From VXRJ01 sp964636705 (GTDB lineage: Bacteria > Acidobacteriota > Vicinamibacteria > Vicinamibacterales > UBA8438): 64,000 nt of DNA. The position numbers were made by a program, and so were the translations under genes. Shown here piece after piece: positions 45,599 through 56,176 of this stretch (its first letter is position 1; each line of letters starts with the position of its first letter). The stretch spans positions 1 to 64,000 of the forward strand of contig CAZWUJ010000017.1 in NCBI GenBank assembly GCA_964636705.1, given 5' to 3'. The notes beneath the pieces are model-generated. The model made no database searches. It was not told where the DNA came from and saw only the letters and a list, made by a program, of their open reading frames with translations.

Positions 45599-47047
45599 TC
45601 AACCGCCGAGAAGCAGCCGCACCCCGCCGACCGCAACGGTCACGCACACGGCGGCGGCAAGCGTCATCGCGATGCCCACCCTCGCCATGTCCCGAATCGT
45701 GAAGTAGCCGGCGGAGTAGGGAACGACGTTCGTCGGGCTTTCCGTCACGAGAATGAAGGCGAGCGTCGACGTGAACGCGGCAGGGGCCGCGATCATCCAG
45801 ACGTCGAGTTGGAAGTCCTGCGCCAGGGCGATCAGGATGGGCATGATTATCGCGCCGGTCACCGTGTTGCTCGAGAAGGCCATGTGCAACGCCGCCACCA
45901 CCAGTACGATGACGAAGGGCTGGAGCAGTTCCGGCACGTCGGGGAGGCGTCCCAACAGGACCTGCGCCAGCCAGCGTGCCGCCCCGGTGTCGAACACCAT
46001 CACGCCGAGCGAGAGCCCGGCGACAATCAGAATGACACCGCCCCAATCCATGTCGCGCTGCGCTTCCTTCCAGCGCAGCACGCTGAGCCCGGGAAGAAAC
46101 AGCAACAGCCCGCCGCCGAGCGCGACGGCCTGCGGCGGTGGATCGATAGCGCCACCGGTCCAGGCGGCAAGAAGAGGCGTCGTCAGCCAGACCGCGATCG
46201 TCCCCGCGAAAACCGCCAGGGTCCAGATCTCCAGCCTGGTCGGGGGGCCGAGCGCGTCGATGCGCTCCCGGATCTCCGCCTGCCCTATTGGCAGTCGGTC
46301 GAGCTCCGGCGGAAATGCACGGAGCAGCAGCCACCAACCAGCCGGGATCATCAGCAATAGCGCCGGCACGCCGTATGCCATCCAGCGCGCGAAGGAGATC
46401 TCGACATCCGCCAGCTCGCGCAGGTAGCCGACGGCCGCCAGGTTGGCGCCCGCACCGGCCGGCGTGCCTATGCCGCCGATCAGCGGGCCGAAGGCGCAAG
46501 AGATCATCAGCGCCCGTCCGAAGTTGCTCTTGAGCGGCTCGAGCTTCGCATCGCGGAGGACGCTGACGCCGAGCGGCATCAGCAGCGCCGCGACGGCCAT
46601 GTCTGTGATCCACATCGAGAGCAACGCACCCACCACCAGGAAGCCGAGCAGCACCCGGTCGGTCCGGGTGCCGACCCTGTGCAGTACGTGCAGCACCAGC
46701 CGCCTGCCAAGCCCCGAGTGCGTGAACCCCGTCGAGAGAAACAGGACACCGATGAAGAACGTGACGAGCGGATTGCCGAAACCGGCCGCCACTACCGCCG
46801 GGTAGTCGGCAATCCCCAAAATGGGGATCAGCAACAGGACGACGAGCGCGGTAACCGCGAACGGGACCGCCTCGGTCACCCAAAGCGTGATGGCGAACGC
46901 CAGAATCGCGAGGCACGCCTTCCCGTTCGGTGTAAGGGCGATCTGTTCGCCCGCCCGCACGACCGGTGAGGGCTCGGGAAGCGCGTCTATCGCCAGCATC
47001 AACAGCAGAGCCAGGAAGATGGTGGCGGCACGGAGCGTGTCGGTCAT
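45599..47047 (-). CDS. DASS/SLC13-family divalent anion:Na+ symporter
   Basis: A 482-residue inner-membrane carrier with 11-13 hydrophobic segments. Family signatures are the first substrate/Na+ hairpin GPLIGGIGTPAGAGANLAAVG and the second, MAFSSNTVTGAIIMPILIAL (SNT motif), plus LVTESPTNVVPYSAGYF near the end. DASS carriers import dicarboxylates, sulfate or phosphate with sodium. The start at 47047 removes an unlikely 41-residue upstream extension. It is divergent from ppk1 with only 64 bases between, so the two may share regulatory sequence; sulfate or dicarboxylate is the likely substrate class. Confidence 0.85.
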   Translation of the reverse strand: MTDTLRAATIFLALLLMLAIDALPEPSPVVRAGEQIALTPNGKACLAILAFAITLWVTEAVPFAVTALVVLLLIPILGIADYPAVVAAGFGNPLVTFFIGVLFLSTGFTHSGLGRRLVLHVLHRVGTRTDRVLLGFLVVGALLSMWITDMAVAALLMPLGVSVLRDAKLEPLKSNFGRALMISCAFGPLIGGIGTPAGAGANLAAVGYLRELADVEISFARWMAYGVPALLLMIPAGWWLLLRAFPPELDRLPIGQAEIRERIDALGPPTRLEIWTLAVFAGTIAVWLTTPLLAAWTGGAIDPPPQAVALGGGLLLFLPGLSVLRWKEAQRDMDWGGVILIVAGLSLGVMVFDTGAARWLAQVLLGRLPDVPELLQPFVIVLVVAALHMAFSSNTVTGAIIMPILIALAQDFQLDVWMIAAPAAFTSTLAFILVTESPTNVVPYSAGYFTIRDMARVGIAMTLAAAVCVTVAVGGVRLLLGG

Positions 47048-47111
47048 CGGCGGGTGCCCATCGTAGCAAGGGAAACGCCTGGACGACTGATATGATTCTG
47101 GCGAATCGCCG

Positions 47112-49238
47112 ATGCACGACACGACCGACGCCACCGGAGTCTCCACCGGCGCGGCTGCGGGTACGGCCATCCACGCCGGCGATCTCGAGGATCCGGCCCT
47201 CTATATCAACCGGGAGCTGAGCTGGCTCGAGTTCAATCAGCGCGTGCTGTTGCAGGCCGAGGATGCACGCCATCCCCTGCTCGAGCGCGTCAAGTTCCTG
47301 TCCATCGTCGCCAACAACCTGGACGAGTTCTTCATGGTCCGGGTGGCGACGCTGCTCCGGAAATACCGGAACGACATCGAGGCCATCTCACCTGATGGCT
47401 TGAGCACCGAGCAGCAGCTCGACGCGATCCGCGTCCGGTCCAACCGGATGATGGCCGACATCGAACGCTGCTGGTCCGAGACGCTCCGTCCCCTGCTCGC
47501 CGCCGAGAACATTCAGATTCTCGACCCGGCAGACTACACGCCAGCGGTAAAGCAGTATCTCCGCGACTACTACCGGCAGAACATTCACCCGGTGCTGACG
47601 CCGCTCGCGTTCGATCCGGGGCATCCGTTCCCCTTCATTTCGAACCTGAGCATGAATCTGGCGGTTGTGGTCGAACAGAGCGGCCACACGCGCTTCGCGC
47701 GCGTCAAGTTGCCCGATGTTCTTCCCCGTTTCGTCCCGATTCCTCCGTCCGAGGTGGGCAGGGAAGGCGATACGTTCGCGCTCCTCGAGGACGTGGTGAA
47801 GCTGAATGTCGCCCTCCTGTTCCCGGGAGTCGATGTGCGAAGCGCGTACCTCTTCCGCATCATCCGCGACACCGACATGGTGATTCAGGAGGACGAGGCG
47901 GACGATCTGCTCGAGTCCGTAGATCGGACGCTGAAGGAGCTTCGCTACGGCGACCTGTCGCAACTGCTGGTCGAATCGTCGATGCCGGCTCGCGTCCTCA
48001 ACATCCTCATCGAGAACTTCGAGATCGATGAGGACATCGTGACGCGAACCGACGGGCGGATGGGGTATGGCGACTGGAACGCACTCACCCGGTTGCATCG
48101 TCCGCAGTTGAAGGACACGCCCTTCTCCCCGAGCACGATCTGGGCAACGGAGGACGAAGGGATCTTCGACGCGATCCAGGAACGTGACCACCTCGTCCAC
48201 CATCCGTTCGAATCGTTCTCCGCAGTGGAGACGTTTCTCCGGGTGGCCGTGGACGACCCACACGTCATTGCCATCAAGATCACGCTCTACCGGATCGGAC
48301 CGAACTCACCGCTCCCGGACCTGCTGATTCGCGCCGCCGAGGGCGGGAAACAGGTAGCCGTACTGGTCGAACTGAAGGCCCGCTTTGACGAGCGGAACAA
48401 CATCGTGTGGGCGAACCGCCTGGAATCGGCTGGAGTGCATGTCGTATACGGGATGGTGAACCTGAAGACACACTGCAAGCTCTGCCTGGTTTTGCGCAAG
48501 GAGCTGGACGGCATCGTCCGCTACGCGCACATCGGCACCGGAAACTACAACCGGGTGACGTCGCAGGTGTACACCGACTTCGGACTGTTCACGGCGCGGC
48601 CGAACGTGCTGGACGAAGTAACCGAGGTCTTCAACTACCTGACCGGCTATTCCAACAAATGGGACTACCGTGAACTGCTGGTTGCCCCGCATCACCTTCG
48701 GAAGGCGTTCACGGCACTCGTGGAGCGCGAGGCGGAACATGCCCGCGCCGGCCGCGAAGCCGGGATGATCATCAAGAACAACTCGGTCGCCGATCCCGAG
48801 ATGATCCGCGTCCTGTACCGCGCATCACAGGCGGGCGTGCCCATCGACATGATCGTCCGGGGCGTCTGCTGTCTGCGCCCGGGCATTCCGGGCGTGAGCG
48901 AGACGATCCGCGTCCGCTCCGTCGTCGGCCGGTTTCTCGAGCACTCGCGGCTCTACTACTTCGTCAACGACGGCCAGCCCGAAGTCCTGATCGGCAGCGC
49001 CGACCTGATGGAGAGGAATCTCGATCGCCGCGTCGAGACGCTCTGTCACGTCCGTGACGCTGGGGTTCGCGGCCATCTCCGGGACGTGGTCGTCGGAACG
49101 ATGCTCACCGACACGGACCGCACCACGGAGCTCCGAAACGATGGTTCCTACCACCCGGTCGCCGTGGAAGCCGGCGCCGAACCGATCAACGCCCAGGAGC
49201 GGCTGCTCGAGATCTACGCCCGCCGGCCGCAGGAATAG
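47112..49238 (+). CDS. ppk1: polyphosphate kinase 1
   Basis: A 708-residue enzyme that reversibly makes polyphosphate from ATP. PPK1 segments in order: YINRELSWLEFNQRVL and NNLDEFFMVRVA (N domain), DDPHVIAIKITLYRIG with KQVAVLVELKARFDERNN, the phosphohistidine region GMVNLKTHCKLCLVLRKE (catalytic His), HIGTGNYNRVTSQVYTDFGLFT, and the second conserved His-like area VRGVCCLRPGIPGVSETIRVRSVVGRFLEHSR. Length is normal. A TATGAT -10-like box lies near 47091. Confidence 0.95.
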   Translation: MHDTTDATGVSTGAAAGTAIHAGDLEDPALYINRELSWLEFNQRVLLQAEDARHPLLERVKFLSIVANNLDEFFMVRVATLLRKYRNDIEAISPDGLSTEQQLDAIRVRSNRMMADIERCWSETLRPLLAAENIQILDPADYTPAVKQYLRDYYRQNIHPVLTPLAFDPGHPFPFISNLSMNLAVVVEQSGHTRFARVKLPDVLPRFVPIPPSEVGREGDTFALLEDVVKLNVALLFPGVDVRSAYLFRIIRDTDMVIQEDEADDLLESVDRTLKELRYGDLSQLLVESSMPARVLNILIENFEIDEDIVTRTDGRMGYGDWNALTRLHRPQLKDTPFSPSTIWATEDEGIFDAIQERDHLVHHPFESFSAVETFLRVAVDDPHVIAIKITLYRIGPNSPLPDLLIRAAEGGKQVAVLVELKARFDERNNIVWANRLESAGVHVVYGMVNLKTHCKLCLVLRKELDGIVRYAHIGTGNYNRVTSQVYTDFGLFTARPNVLDEVTEVFNYLTGYSNKWDYRELLVAPHHLRKAFTALVEREAEHARAGREAGMIIKNNSVADPEMIRVLYRASQAGVPIDMIVRGVCCLRPGIPGVSETIRVRSVVGRFLEHSRLYYFVNDGQPEVLIGSADLMERNLDRRVETLCHVRDAGVRGHLRDVVVGTMLTDTDRTTELRNDGSYHPVAVEAGAEPINAQERLLEIYARRPQE

Positions 49239-49255
49239 GCATCCAGGGGAAGGCT

Positions 49256-50764
<1,509 letters not shown>

Positions 50765-50818
50765 CTGAATCAGTCTCCTCGATCGTCTTTCCAGTCTATC
50801 TATCCTGTCATCCCGCCA

Positions 50819-50878
50819 GGAGCTTGCTCCGTAGAAGTTTCGCGCCAGCGAAACTTCCAACGCGCCCGCAAGGGCGCG
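50819..50878. repeat. three-hairpin element between the helicase and ahcY genes
   Basis: Three adjacent perfect hairpins fill this interval: GGAGC-TT-GCTCC (50819-50830), GAAGTTTCGC-GCCA-GCGAAACTTC (50834-50857) and CGCGCCC-GCAA-GGGCGCG (50861-50878). It abuts the helicase stop codon. No poly-T follows in the minus-strand direction, so it resembles a REP-like or transcript-processing element more than a standard terminator. Confidence 0.7.
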
Positions 50879-52423
50879 CTAGCGCCGCGACCGTCCACCG
50901 CGGCGGGGCCGGCGGCGCGGCCGGCCATCGGAAGGCCCGGCCGGATCCGACGTGCGCTTCTTTGGCGGCAGCCGCATCGAATCGGGTCGCTCCACGCCCG
51001 ACTCGACCGGCGGCGCGTGCAGCGTCTCCTGATAATAGTCGTCGAGCAGCATCGCAATGATCTGGGACTCGTCCTCGTTCCCGGCCAATTGCCGCGCGAG
51101 GGGAACGAAGCGCCGGCTCCGTTCGGCCCGTAAACGGTCCCGCTCGCGGAGCCGCGCCTCGAGCAGCGTCGTCAGCCGCTCCGCCACGATGGCCGCGACA
51201 TCGTCGTCGGACGGGAGGGGTCGGGCCTGGAACGCGATCCCGTACCGCTTGGCGATCTGATCGAGGTTCAGCCTCTCGGCCTCGGTCACGAGCGACAGGG
51301 CCGTGCCGGCGGCACCGGCGCGTCCGGTACGTCCCGCCCGGTGAATGTAGTCCTCGGCGTCCTCCGGCGGCTCGTACTGAATCACGTGCGACAGCTCCGG
51401 GATGTCGAGACCGCGCGACGCGACATCCGTCGCGACGAGAAAGCGAAGCCTGCCTTCGCGCACCCGTTTCAGGATCCGCTCGCGGTCCGACTGCGACCGA
51501 TCCGCACTCAACTCGTCCGCGTCGTAGCCGAACCGCTGCAGCACGACGGTGACGTAGTGAACGTTCTGTTTCGTATTGCAGAAGATGAACGCCGATGGCG
51601 GGTTCTCCGTCTCGATGATGCGGATCAGCGCGCGATCCTTCTCCATCGGCGGTACGGAATAGAAGACGTGCTCGGTGTCGGTGACGTGGACGTGGTCGCG
51701 GCTGAGGGTCAGGAACTGCGGCTCCGCGATGAACTCTCGCGCCGTCCGCATGACCGACGCGGGGAATGTCGCGGAGAACATCGTGACGTGAATGGCGCGA
51801 TCCGGCAGGTACGTCTGCACCTGCTTCATGTCGGGATAGAACCCCATCGAGAGCATTCGGTCCGCTTCGTCGAAGACGAGCATCTTCAGGTCGTTCAGGG
51901 AGAAGGCGCCGCGCAGCAGGTGATCGAGCGCCCGCCCCGGCGTTGCGACGACCAACTGCACACCTTCGCGGAGGGCCTTGATCTGCGGCTCGTACCCGAC
52001 CCCTCCATACACTGCGGTGGATCGAAGGCCGCTGCCCTCCCACAAGAGAGCCGCGTCCGACTGCACCTGCCGGGCCAACTCGCGTGTCGGGACCAGCACG
52101 AGCGCTTGCGTGCGGTCCAGGCTACCGTCCAGGCGTTCCAGCATCGGCAGCAGGAACGCCGCCGTCTTGCCGCTTCCCGTGCGCGCCTGAATCACCAGGT
52201 CGCGCCCCGCCAGCAGATACGGGATCGCCCGCGCCTGCACCGGCATCAGCGACGACCAACCCGGATGAGCCACGGCCGTGCGGAGACCGTCGGGTAACTG
52301 ATCTATCGAGACTTCCGGAAGGGAATCCTGCGGTTCCGCGAGAGTGGATTGCAGTGGGGTCGGTGTGGGTGCGGTCAATGTCCGTGCGTCTGCAACTTCC
52401 TGTAGGGATTTCGTGGCATACAT
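50879..52423 (-). CDS. DEAD-box ATP-dependent RNA helicase
   Basis: A 514-residue DEAD-box protein. Motifs in order: Q-like MPVQARAIPYLLAG, Walker A ARTGSGKTAAF, Ia PTRELARQV, TPGR, II FDEADRML, III FSATFP, IV FIFCNTKQN, V VATDVASRGLDIP, and VI YIHRAGRTGRAG. The C-terminal ~60 residues are basic (RPRRRPRRGGRSRR) and could bind RNA nonspecifically. It likely unwinds structured RNA in ribosome assembly or decay. The ATG at 52423 has an in-frame TTG just before it. It lies upstream of ahcY on the same strand. Confidence 0.93.
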   Translation of the reverse strand: MYATKSLQEVADARTLTAPTPTPLQSTLAEPQDSLPEVSIDQLPDGLRTAVAHPGWSSLMPVQARAIPYLLAGRDLVIQARTGSGKTAAFLLPMLERLDGSLDRTQALVLVPTRELARQVQSDAALLWEGSGLRSTAVYGGVGYEPQIKALREGVQLVVATPGRALDHLLRGAFSLNDLKMLVFDEADRMLSMGFYPDMKQVQTYLPDRAIHVTMFSATFPASVMRTAREFIAEPQFLTLSRDHVHVTDTEHVFYSVPPMEKDRALIRIIETENPPSAFIFCNTKQNVHYVTVVLQRFGYDADELSADRSQSDRERILKRVREGRLRFLVATDVASRGLDIPELSHVIQYEPPEDAEDYIHRAGRTGRAGAAGTALSLVTEAERLNLDQIAKRYGIAFQARPLPSDDDVAAIVAERLTTLLEARLRERDRLRAERSRRFVPLARQLAGNEDESQIIAMLLDDYYQETLHAPPVESGVERPDSMRLPPKKRTSDPAGPSDGRPRRRPRRGGRSRR

Positions 52424-52438
52424 CAATTCTACGGGGAA

Positions 52439-54247
52439 TCAGTCGACGCCGAACGCCAGCAGGACATTACCGGGCCGCCCGCCGAAAGCAGCATATCCGG
52501 AGTTCACATAGACCATGCCGTCCACGACGACGGGACCCGGTCCGTTGATCGATCCGCCACTGGCCGGGACGCCGTTCACCGTGTCGTGGTCGCCGTTGGT
52601 ATCGAACTCCCAGAGCACCGAGCCGTTGTCGGCGTCGTAGGCCCGGAACAGGCCGTCCATGGCGCCGGAGAAAACGACGTTGGGAATCACCGTGATCGCG
52701 GCAAGGAGGGCCGGACTGCATCCGTCGCAGATGGGGGCGTGAGGCTCGGCATACCAGACCAGTTCTCCGGTCCGGAGGCGTATGGCCGCGAGCCCGCCCT
52801 GCTCCGGCGTCAGGAGGCCGGAGTTGGCGAAGTAGGCCTTCTCGGCATCGACCGCAAAACCCCACTCGATGCCGCCGAGCGCGCTGCCGGGTCCGACCTG
52901 GTAGCGCCAGGCGACCGCGCCGTCGCGATCCGGATCGAGCCCGAAACCGACGCCGGATTTCTGGCCGACCACGAGCAGATCGCGCCCGTCGCTCATAGTC
53001 ACGAGTACGGGAGAAGCTCCGAAGTCGAAGTCAGGACCCGCCTCCTCCGGGCAGTTCGGATTGTCGCCGCCACAGTTGAGGATGAACGCGTCGTCTGGCG
53101 TGAACTGGTTTACCCAGCGCACTTCGCCGGTGTCGAGATCGAGGGCGATGATCGAGTTGCTCGTGGCCGCGGCCGGCTCCGTATAGGCGTTGCCGGTCGC
53201 CGCGTAGAGGACGCCCCGTTCGGCATCGACGGTCGGCGCCGACCAGACAGCGGCGCCGGACGGCCCCATGAGAAAGTCGCCCTCGGGATTGCGCCCTCGC
53301 GGCTCCGGCGCATCGTTGATGGTGTAGGTCTTCCACGCCACGTCACCGGTGGCGGGATCGAGCGCCACGACGCTTCCCCGGAACGTGCAGCAGGCGTACT
53401 CCGGGTCGGCCGCGAGCACTTCTTCCAGCGACGAAACTGGCACGTAAAGCCGGTCTTCGTGAAGAACGGGCGCTCCCGTGATGCGGGCGCCTGGATGGTC
53501 GTCGACATCCTGCCGCCAGATCTCCGTGCCGGTCGCGGCGTCGAGCGCGTACACGTTGGCGTTGAAGTCTCCGAACAGGAGCGCGTGCCGTCCGTCCATC
53601 AGGCGGGAGACCGTCATGGCGCTTCTGACGCCGCTCTGCGCGGCGAACGTCCAGTGGGTGCAGCCGGTCCGCGCATCGAGCGCGAAGACCTCGCCGTTCA
53701 CGCTGGCGACGAACAGGCGTCCGCCGACGACAGTTGGCTGCGACTGCGCGGAAGCCACGTCGGCGTACCCGAACGTCCACTTGAGCCGCAGGCGCGGAAC
53801 GTCGCCGGCCGCCAGTCCCGCGTGCTCGGCCGGCTGGAAGCGAGCGTTCCTTACGTCGACGCCCCAGCCGTTCCACTGCGCGCCGCCATCCAGCCCCGGC
53901 CAGTCCGCGGTGGACGGTACGCAGGCCCCGACACCAGGCCCGGCATCCGCGGCAACACTGCGCCCGGAGATGAATTCGGCGACCGCGCGCCGCTCTTCCG
54001 GGCTCAACTCCGCGCCCTGTTGCTGCATGACGCCGTCGGTGAGGCTGCCGACGATGGCGGCCGGCGCCATGGCTCGCATGTTGTCGATGGCCAGGGCGCG
54101 CGGCACGACATCGCCGAGATGGCATGCGGCGCAGTGTTCCTCGAAAAGCGCTCCGCCGTCCGGACTCTGGGCAGCGGCCGGCGCTGCGGCGGCCACTGCA
54201 GCCGCTACGCCAACAACAATTGCGAGACTCGGGCGATAACGACGCAT
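52439..54247 (-). CDS. secreted cytochrome c-quinoprotein, PVA-dehydrogenase-like
   Basis: A 602-residue exported protein: signal peptide (1-26, ending PAAAQ), one N-terminal heme c site CAACH (about 39-43), then an eight-bladed PQQ propeller with W-docking repeats (GEVFALDARTGCTHWTF, NVYALDAATGTEIWRQDV, SIIALDLDTGEVRWVNQF). The order cytochrome then propeller resembles polyvinyl alcohol dehydrogenase rather than the usual propeller-then-cytochrome alcohol dehydrogenases; the substrate may be an alcohol or polymer. A vicinal Cys pair (YACCTF) resembles the PQQ-contact disulfide of quinoprotein dehydrogenases. GGAGG lies upstream of the ATG at 54247. Confidence 0.85.
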   Translation of the reverse strand: MRRYRPSLAIVVGVAAAVAAAAPAAAQSPDGGALFEEHCAACHLGDVVPRALAIDNMRAMAPAAIVGSLTDGVMQQQGAELSPEERRAVAEFISGRSVAADAGPGVGACVPSTADWPGLDGGAQWNGWGVDVRNARFQPAEHAGLAAGDVPRLRLKWTFGYADVASAQSQPTVVGGRLFVASVNGEVFALDARTGCTHWTFAAQSGVRSAMTVSRLMDGRHALLFGDFNANVYALDAATGTEIWRQDVDDHPGARITGAPVLHEDRLYVPVSSLEEVLAADPEYACCTFRGSVVALDPATGDVAWKTYTINDAPEPRGRNPEGDFLMGPSGAAVWSAPTVDAERGVLYAATGNAYTEPAAATSNSIIALDLDTGEVRWVNQFTPDDAFILNCGGDNPNCPEEAGPDFDFGASPVLVTMSDGRDLLVVGQKSGVGFGLDPDRDGAVAWRYQVGPGSALGGIEWGFAVDAEKAYFANSGLLTPEQGGLAAIRLRTGELVWYAEPHAPICDGCSPALLAAITVIPNVVFSGAMDGLFRAYDADNGSVLWEFDTNGDHDTVNGVPASGGSINGPGPVVVDGMVYVNSGYAAFGGRPGNVLLAFGVD

Positions 54248-54373
54248 CAGTCCTCCCGCGATCTGAAGAGAGGTCGGAAAACCTTGCCGGTGCGTGGCCG
54301 CGCGTTGCGACCGGACGCGCCATCGCATCCGGCGCACCGCTTAGGATAGCCTAGCGGGCCGAGGCACATTGGA

Positions 54374-54390
54374 GTAAGATGTAGTCTTAC
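54374..54390. promoter_or_regulatory. vapBC operator palindrome
   Basis: GTAAGA-TGTAG-TCTTAC is a perfect 6-bp inverted repeat ending 4 bases before the antitoxin ATG, the expected place for VapB autorepression. TAAGAT inside it (54375-54380) may serve as the -10, implying a leaderless or near-leaderless message since there is no Shine-Dalgarno. Confidence 0.65.
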
Positions 54391-54394
54391 GACG

Positions 54395-54637
54395 ATGCGA
54401 ACCACGCTTTCCTCGAAGGGCCAGATCGTGTTGCCGGTGGAGCTTCGCCGGCAGGACGGAATCGAACCCGGCCAGACATTCGAGATTGAGCGGATCGACC
54501 ATGGAGAGTATCGACTGGTCTTCCAGGAGCCGGCGAAGAACCAGGGGTTGGTAGACACGCTCATGGCGTGCCCCGTGAAGGACTGGTTCACGCCAGTCCC
54601 CTCAGAGTCCACGTCAGAGATCGAACCGCCATCGTGA
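54395..54637 (+). CDS. vapB: AbrB/MazE-type antitoxin (VapB)
   Basis: An 80-residue antitoxin: swapped-hairpin AbrB DNA-binding domain at the N-terminus (MRTTLSSKGQIVLPVELRRQ, then GQTFEIERIDHGEYRLV), and a C-terminal toxin-binding tail (about 45-80, ending in TPVPSESTSEIEPPS). It neutralises the downstream PIN toxin and represses its own promoter through the upstream palindrome. The toxin GTG start overlaps its stop (GTGA at 54634-54637). Confidence 0.88.
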   Translation: MRTTLSSKGQIVLPVELRRQDGIEPGQTFEIERIDHGEYRLVFQEPAKNQGLVDTLMACPVKDWFTPVPSESTSEIEPPS

Positions 54638-55041
54638 CGTATCTCGTCGACGCCAACGTCCTCTGCGAAGCTACGAAACGGACCCCCGATCAACGTGTCA
54701 TCGGCTGGTTGCGCAACCACGAACGGCGGCTGGTCGTCGATCCGGTAGTCCTCGGCGAGATACGCTTCGGCATCCTTCTCCTGCCATCTGGGGTCCGCCG
54801 CCAACGTCTCGAACGTTGGTTCGACGAAGTCGTTCGCAGGACTCACTGCGTGGCCTGGGATTCCGAAACGGGACTGTGCTGGGCAGAATTGCTGGCTCGG
54901 CTCCGGGCGGCCGGCACGCCGATGCCCGTCAAGGACAGTCTCATTGCCGCAACGGCACTGACCCACGGGTTTCCGTTGGCGACGCGGAATCGCCAGGACT
55001 TCGTGGCGAGCGGCGTGGATATCGTGGATCCGTTCGCCTGA
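54634..55041 (+). CDS. vapC: PIN-domain ribonuclease toxin (VapC)
   Basis: A 135-residue PIN nuclease: first acidic residue in YLVDANVLCEA, Glu in VVLGEIRFGILLLP, then KDSLIAATALTHGF and the final acidic region ATRNRQDF. It is expected to cleave tRNA or rRNA. The start is GTG (54634), overlapping the antitoxin stop by 4 bases, so translation is coupled. The module sits between the quinoprotein and an esterase gene. Confidence 0.9.
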   Translation: MTYLVDANVLCEATKRTPDQRVIGWLRNHERRLVVDPVVLGEIRFGILLLPSGVRRQRLERWFDEVVRRTHCVAWDSETGLCWAELLARLRAAGTPMPVKDSLIAATALTHGFPLATRNRQDFVASGVDIVDPFA

Positions 55042-55086
55042 TACTCTGACCGGCTACCAGGTTCCCAGTTCCATAGCCCAGCGCCC

Positions 55087-56088
55087 TCAGTTCGACGGCC
55101 GGCGGCGGCCGGTGGGACGCTGTCCGAGGGCGCGCTGGATCACTTCGTACTGCACAGCCGTGATGCGGCCGATCGACTCGATCCAGTAGGCGGCGTTGTG
55201 GCCTCCCGGCTGCTGCATGTAGTCGAAGGGAATGTCCTGATCCATCATGTGGCGCGCCAGCTCGCGGGCCCCGCTGATCAGGCGATCCTCCGTGCCGCAG
55301 TCGAGATAGATATGCGGAAGGTCCTCTCGGGGGGCCTGGGTGATCAGCTTGAAGGGATCGTAGGCGTCCGCCTGCTCCGGGGTGGTGAACATGGTTCCCT
55401 GGGGCGTCCGCTCCACCTGGCTGCTGAAACCCTCGATGCCGATGAGCGGGTTCGGCTGGCGGCGCCGCGCCTCCTGTTCCGGCGTCAACTGCCGCGGCTC
55501 GCGCGCGGGCATCTCGCCGCGCATCCTGGCCGCCGCCTGACGCCCGTACTCAAGGGCGCCGCTCGTGCTGCCGATCGATATGAACATTCCGGGGTTGCGC
55601 AGACCCATCGTGATCGCCCCGTAGCCCCCCATCGACAAGCCGGTGATTGCCCGTCCCTCACGGCGTGCGATCGTGCGGAAGTTCCAGTCCACGTGACTGA
55701 CCACGTCCTGAATGACGTGGTCCTCCCAGTTGTTCTTCTGGTCCCCTTCGTTCTCGGCCCAGTTGACGTACCAGGAGTTTCCCGCATCGGGCATCACGAT
55801 GATCAGGTCGTCGTAGAGGCCGGCATAGAACGGCGCGCCGTTGGCGAGGCCCCACGCCGTGTAGTTCTGCGTCAGGCCATGAAGCAGGTACAGCACGGGA
55901 TAGCGCTCGGTCGACGTCTCGTAGTCGCCCGGCAGCAGGATGTTGTATTTCATGGTCCGATCAACGGCCGGGCTGTGGAACTCGACCGTCTGGAGCTCCC
56001 GCTCCGAGGCAGTCGCCGCGCCGGCCGTCGCCGCCAGAACGAACGGGACCGCCGCCGCCGTCGCCCGCAGGAATTGCCGTCTCAGCAT
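55087..56088 (-). CDS. Tat-exported putative esterase (alpha/beta hydrolase)
   Basis: A 333-residue antigen85/esterase-D-like hydrolase. The N-terminus LRRQFLRATAAAVPFVLAATAG is a twin-arginine signal (RRQFL). Catalytic features: oxyanion-side YPVLYLLHGLTQNYTAW, nucleophile elbow GLSMGGYGA, acid region IYLDCGTEDRL and the catalytic His in GGHNAAYW. It probably hydrolyses carboxylic esters in the periplasm. AGGAGG lies upstream of the ATG at 56088; the 41-residue upstream open frame is not used. It is divergent from the quinoprotein gene at 56177. Confidence 0.88.
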   Translation of the reverse strand: MLRRQFLRATAAAVPFVLAATAGAATASERELQTVEFHSPAVDRTMKYNILLPGDYETSTERYPVLYLLHGLTQNYTAWGLANGAPFYAGLYDDLIIVMPDAGNSWYVNWAENEGDQKNNWEDHVIQDVVSHVDWNFRTIARREGRAITGLSMGGYGAITMGLRNPGMFISIGSTSGALEYGRQAAARMRGEMPAREPRQLTPEQEARRRQPNPLIGIEGFSSQVERTPQGTMFTTPEQADAYDPFKLITQAPREDLPHIYLDCGTEDRLISGARELARHMMDQDIPFDYMQQPGGHNAAYWIESIGRITAVQYEVIQRALGQRPTGRRRPSN

Positions 56089-56176
56089 CGTTCTCCTCCT
56101 GTCCCTCGCACGGCGCACCTTCCGGCACCAGTGTATGCTTTCTTCTTCGCTTTGCGTCACGACGGAGGAATCCCCG

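Noticed and set aside
50765..50818. SAH or SAM riboswitch ahead of ahcY
   Set aside because: The leader is only ~50 bases after the hairpin element and shows no conserved SAH-riboswitch core that I can recognise.
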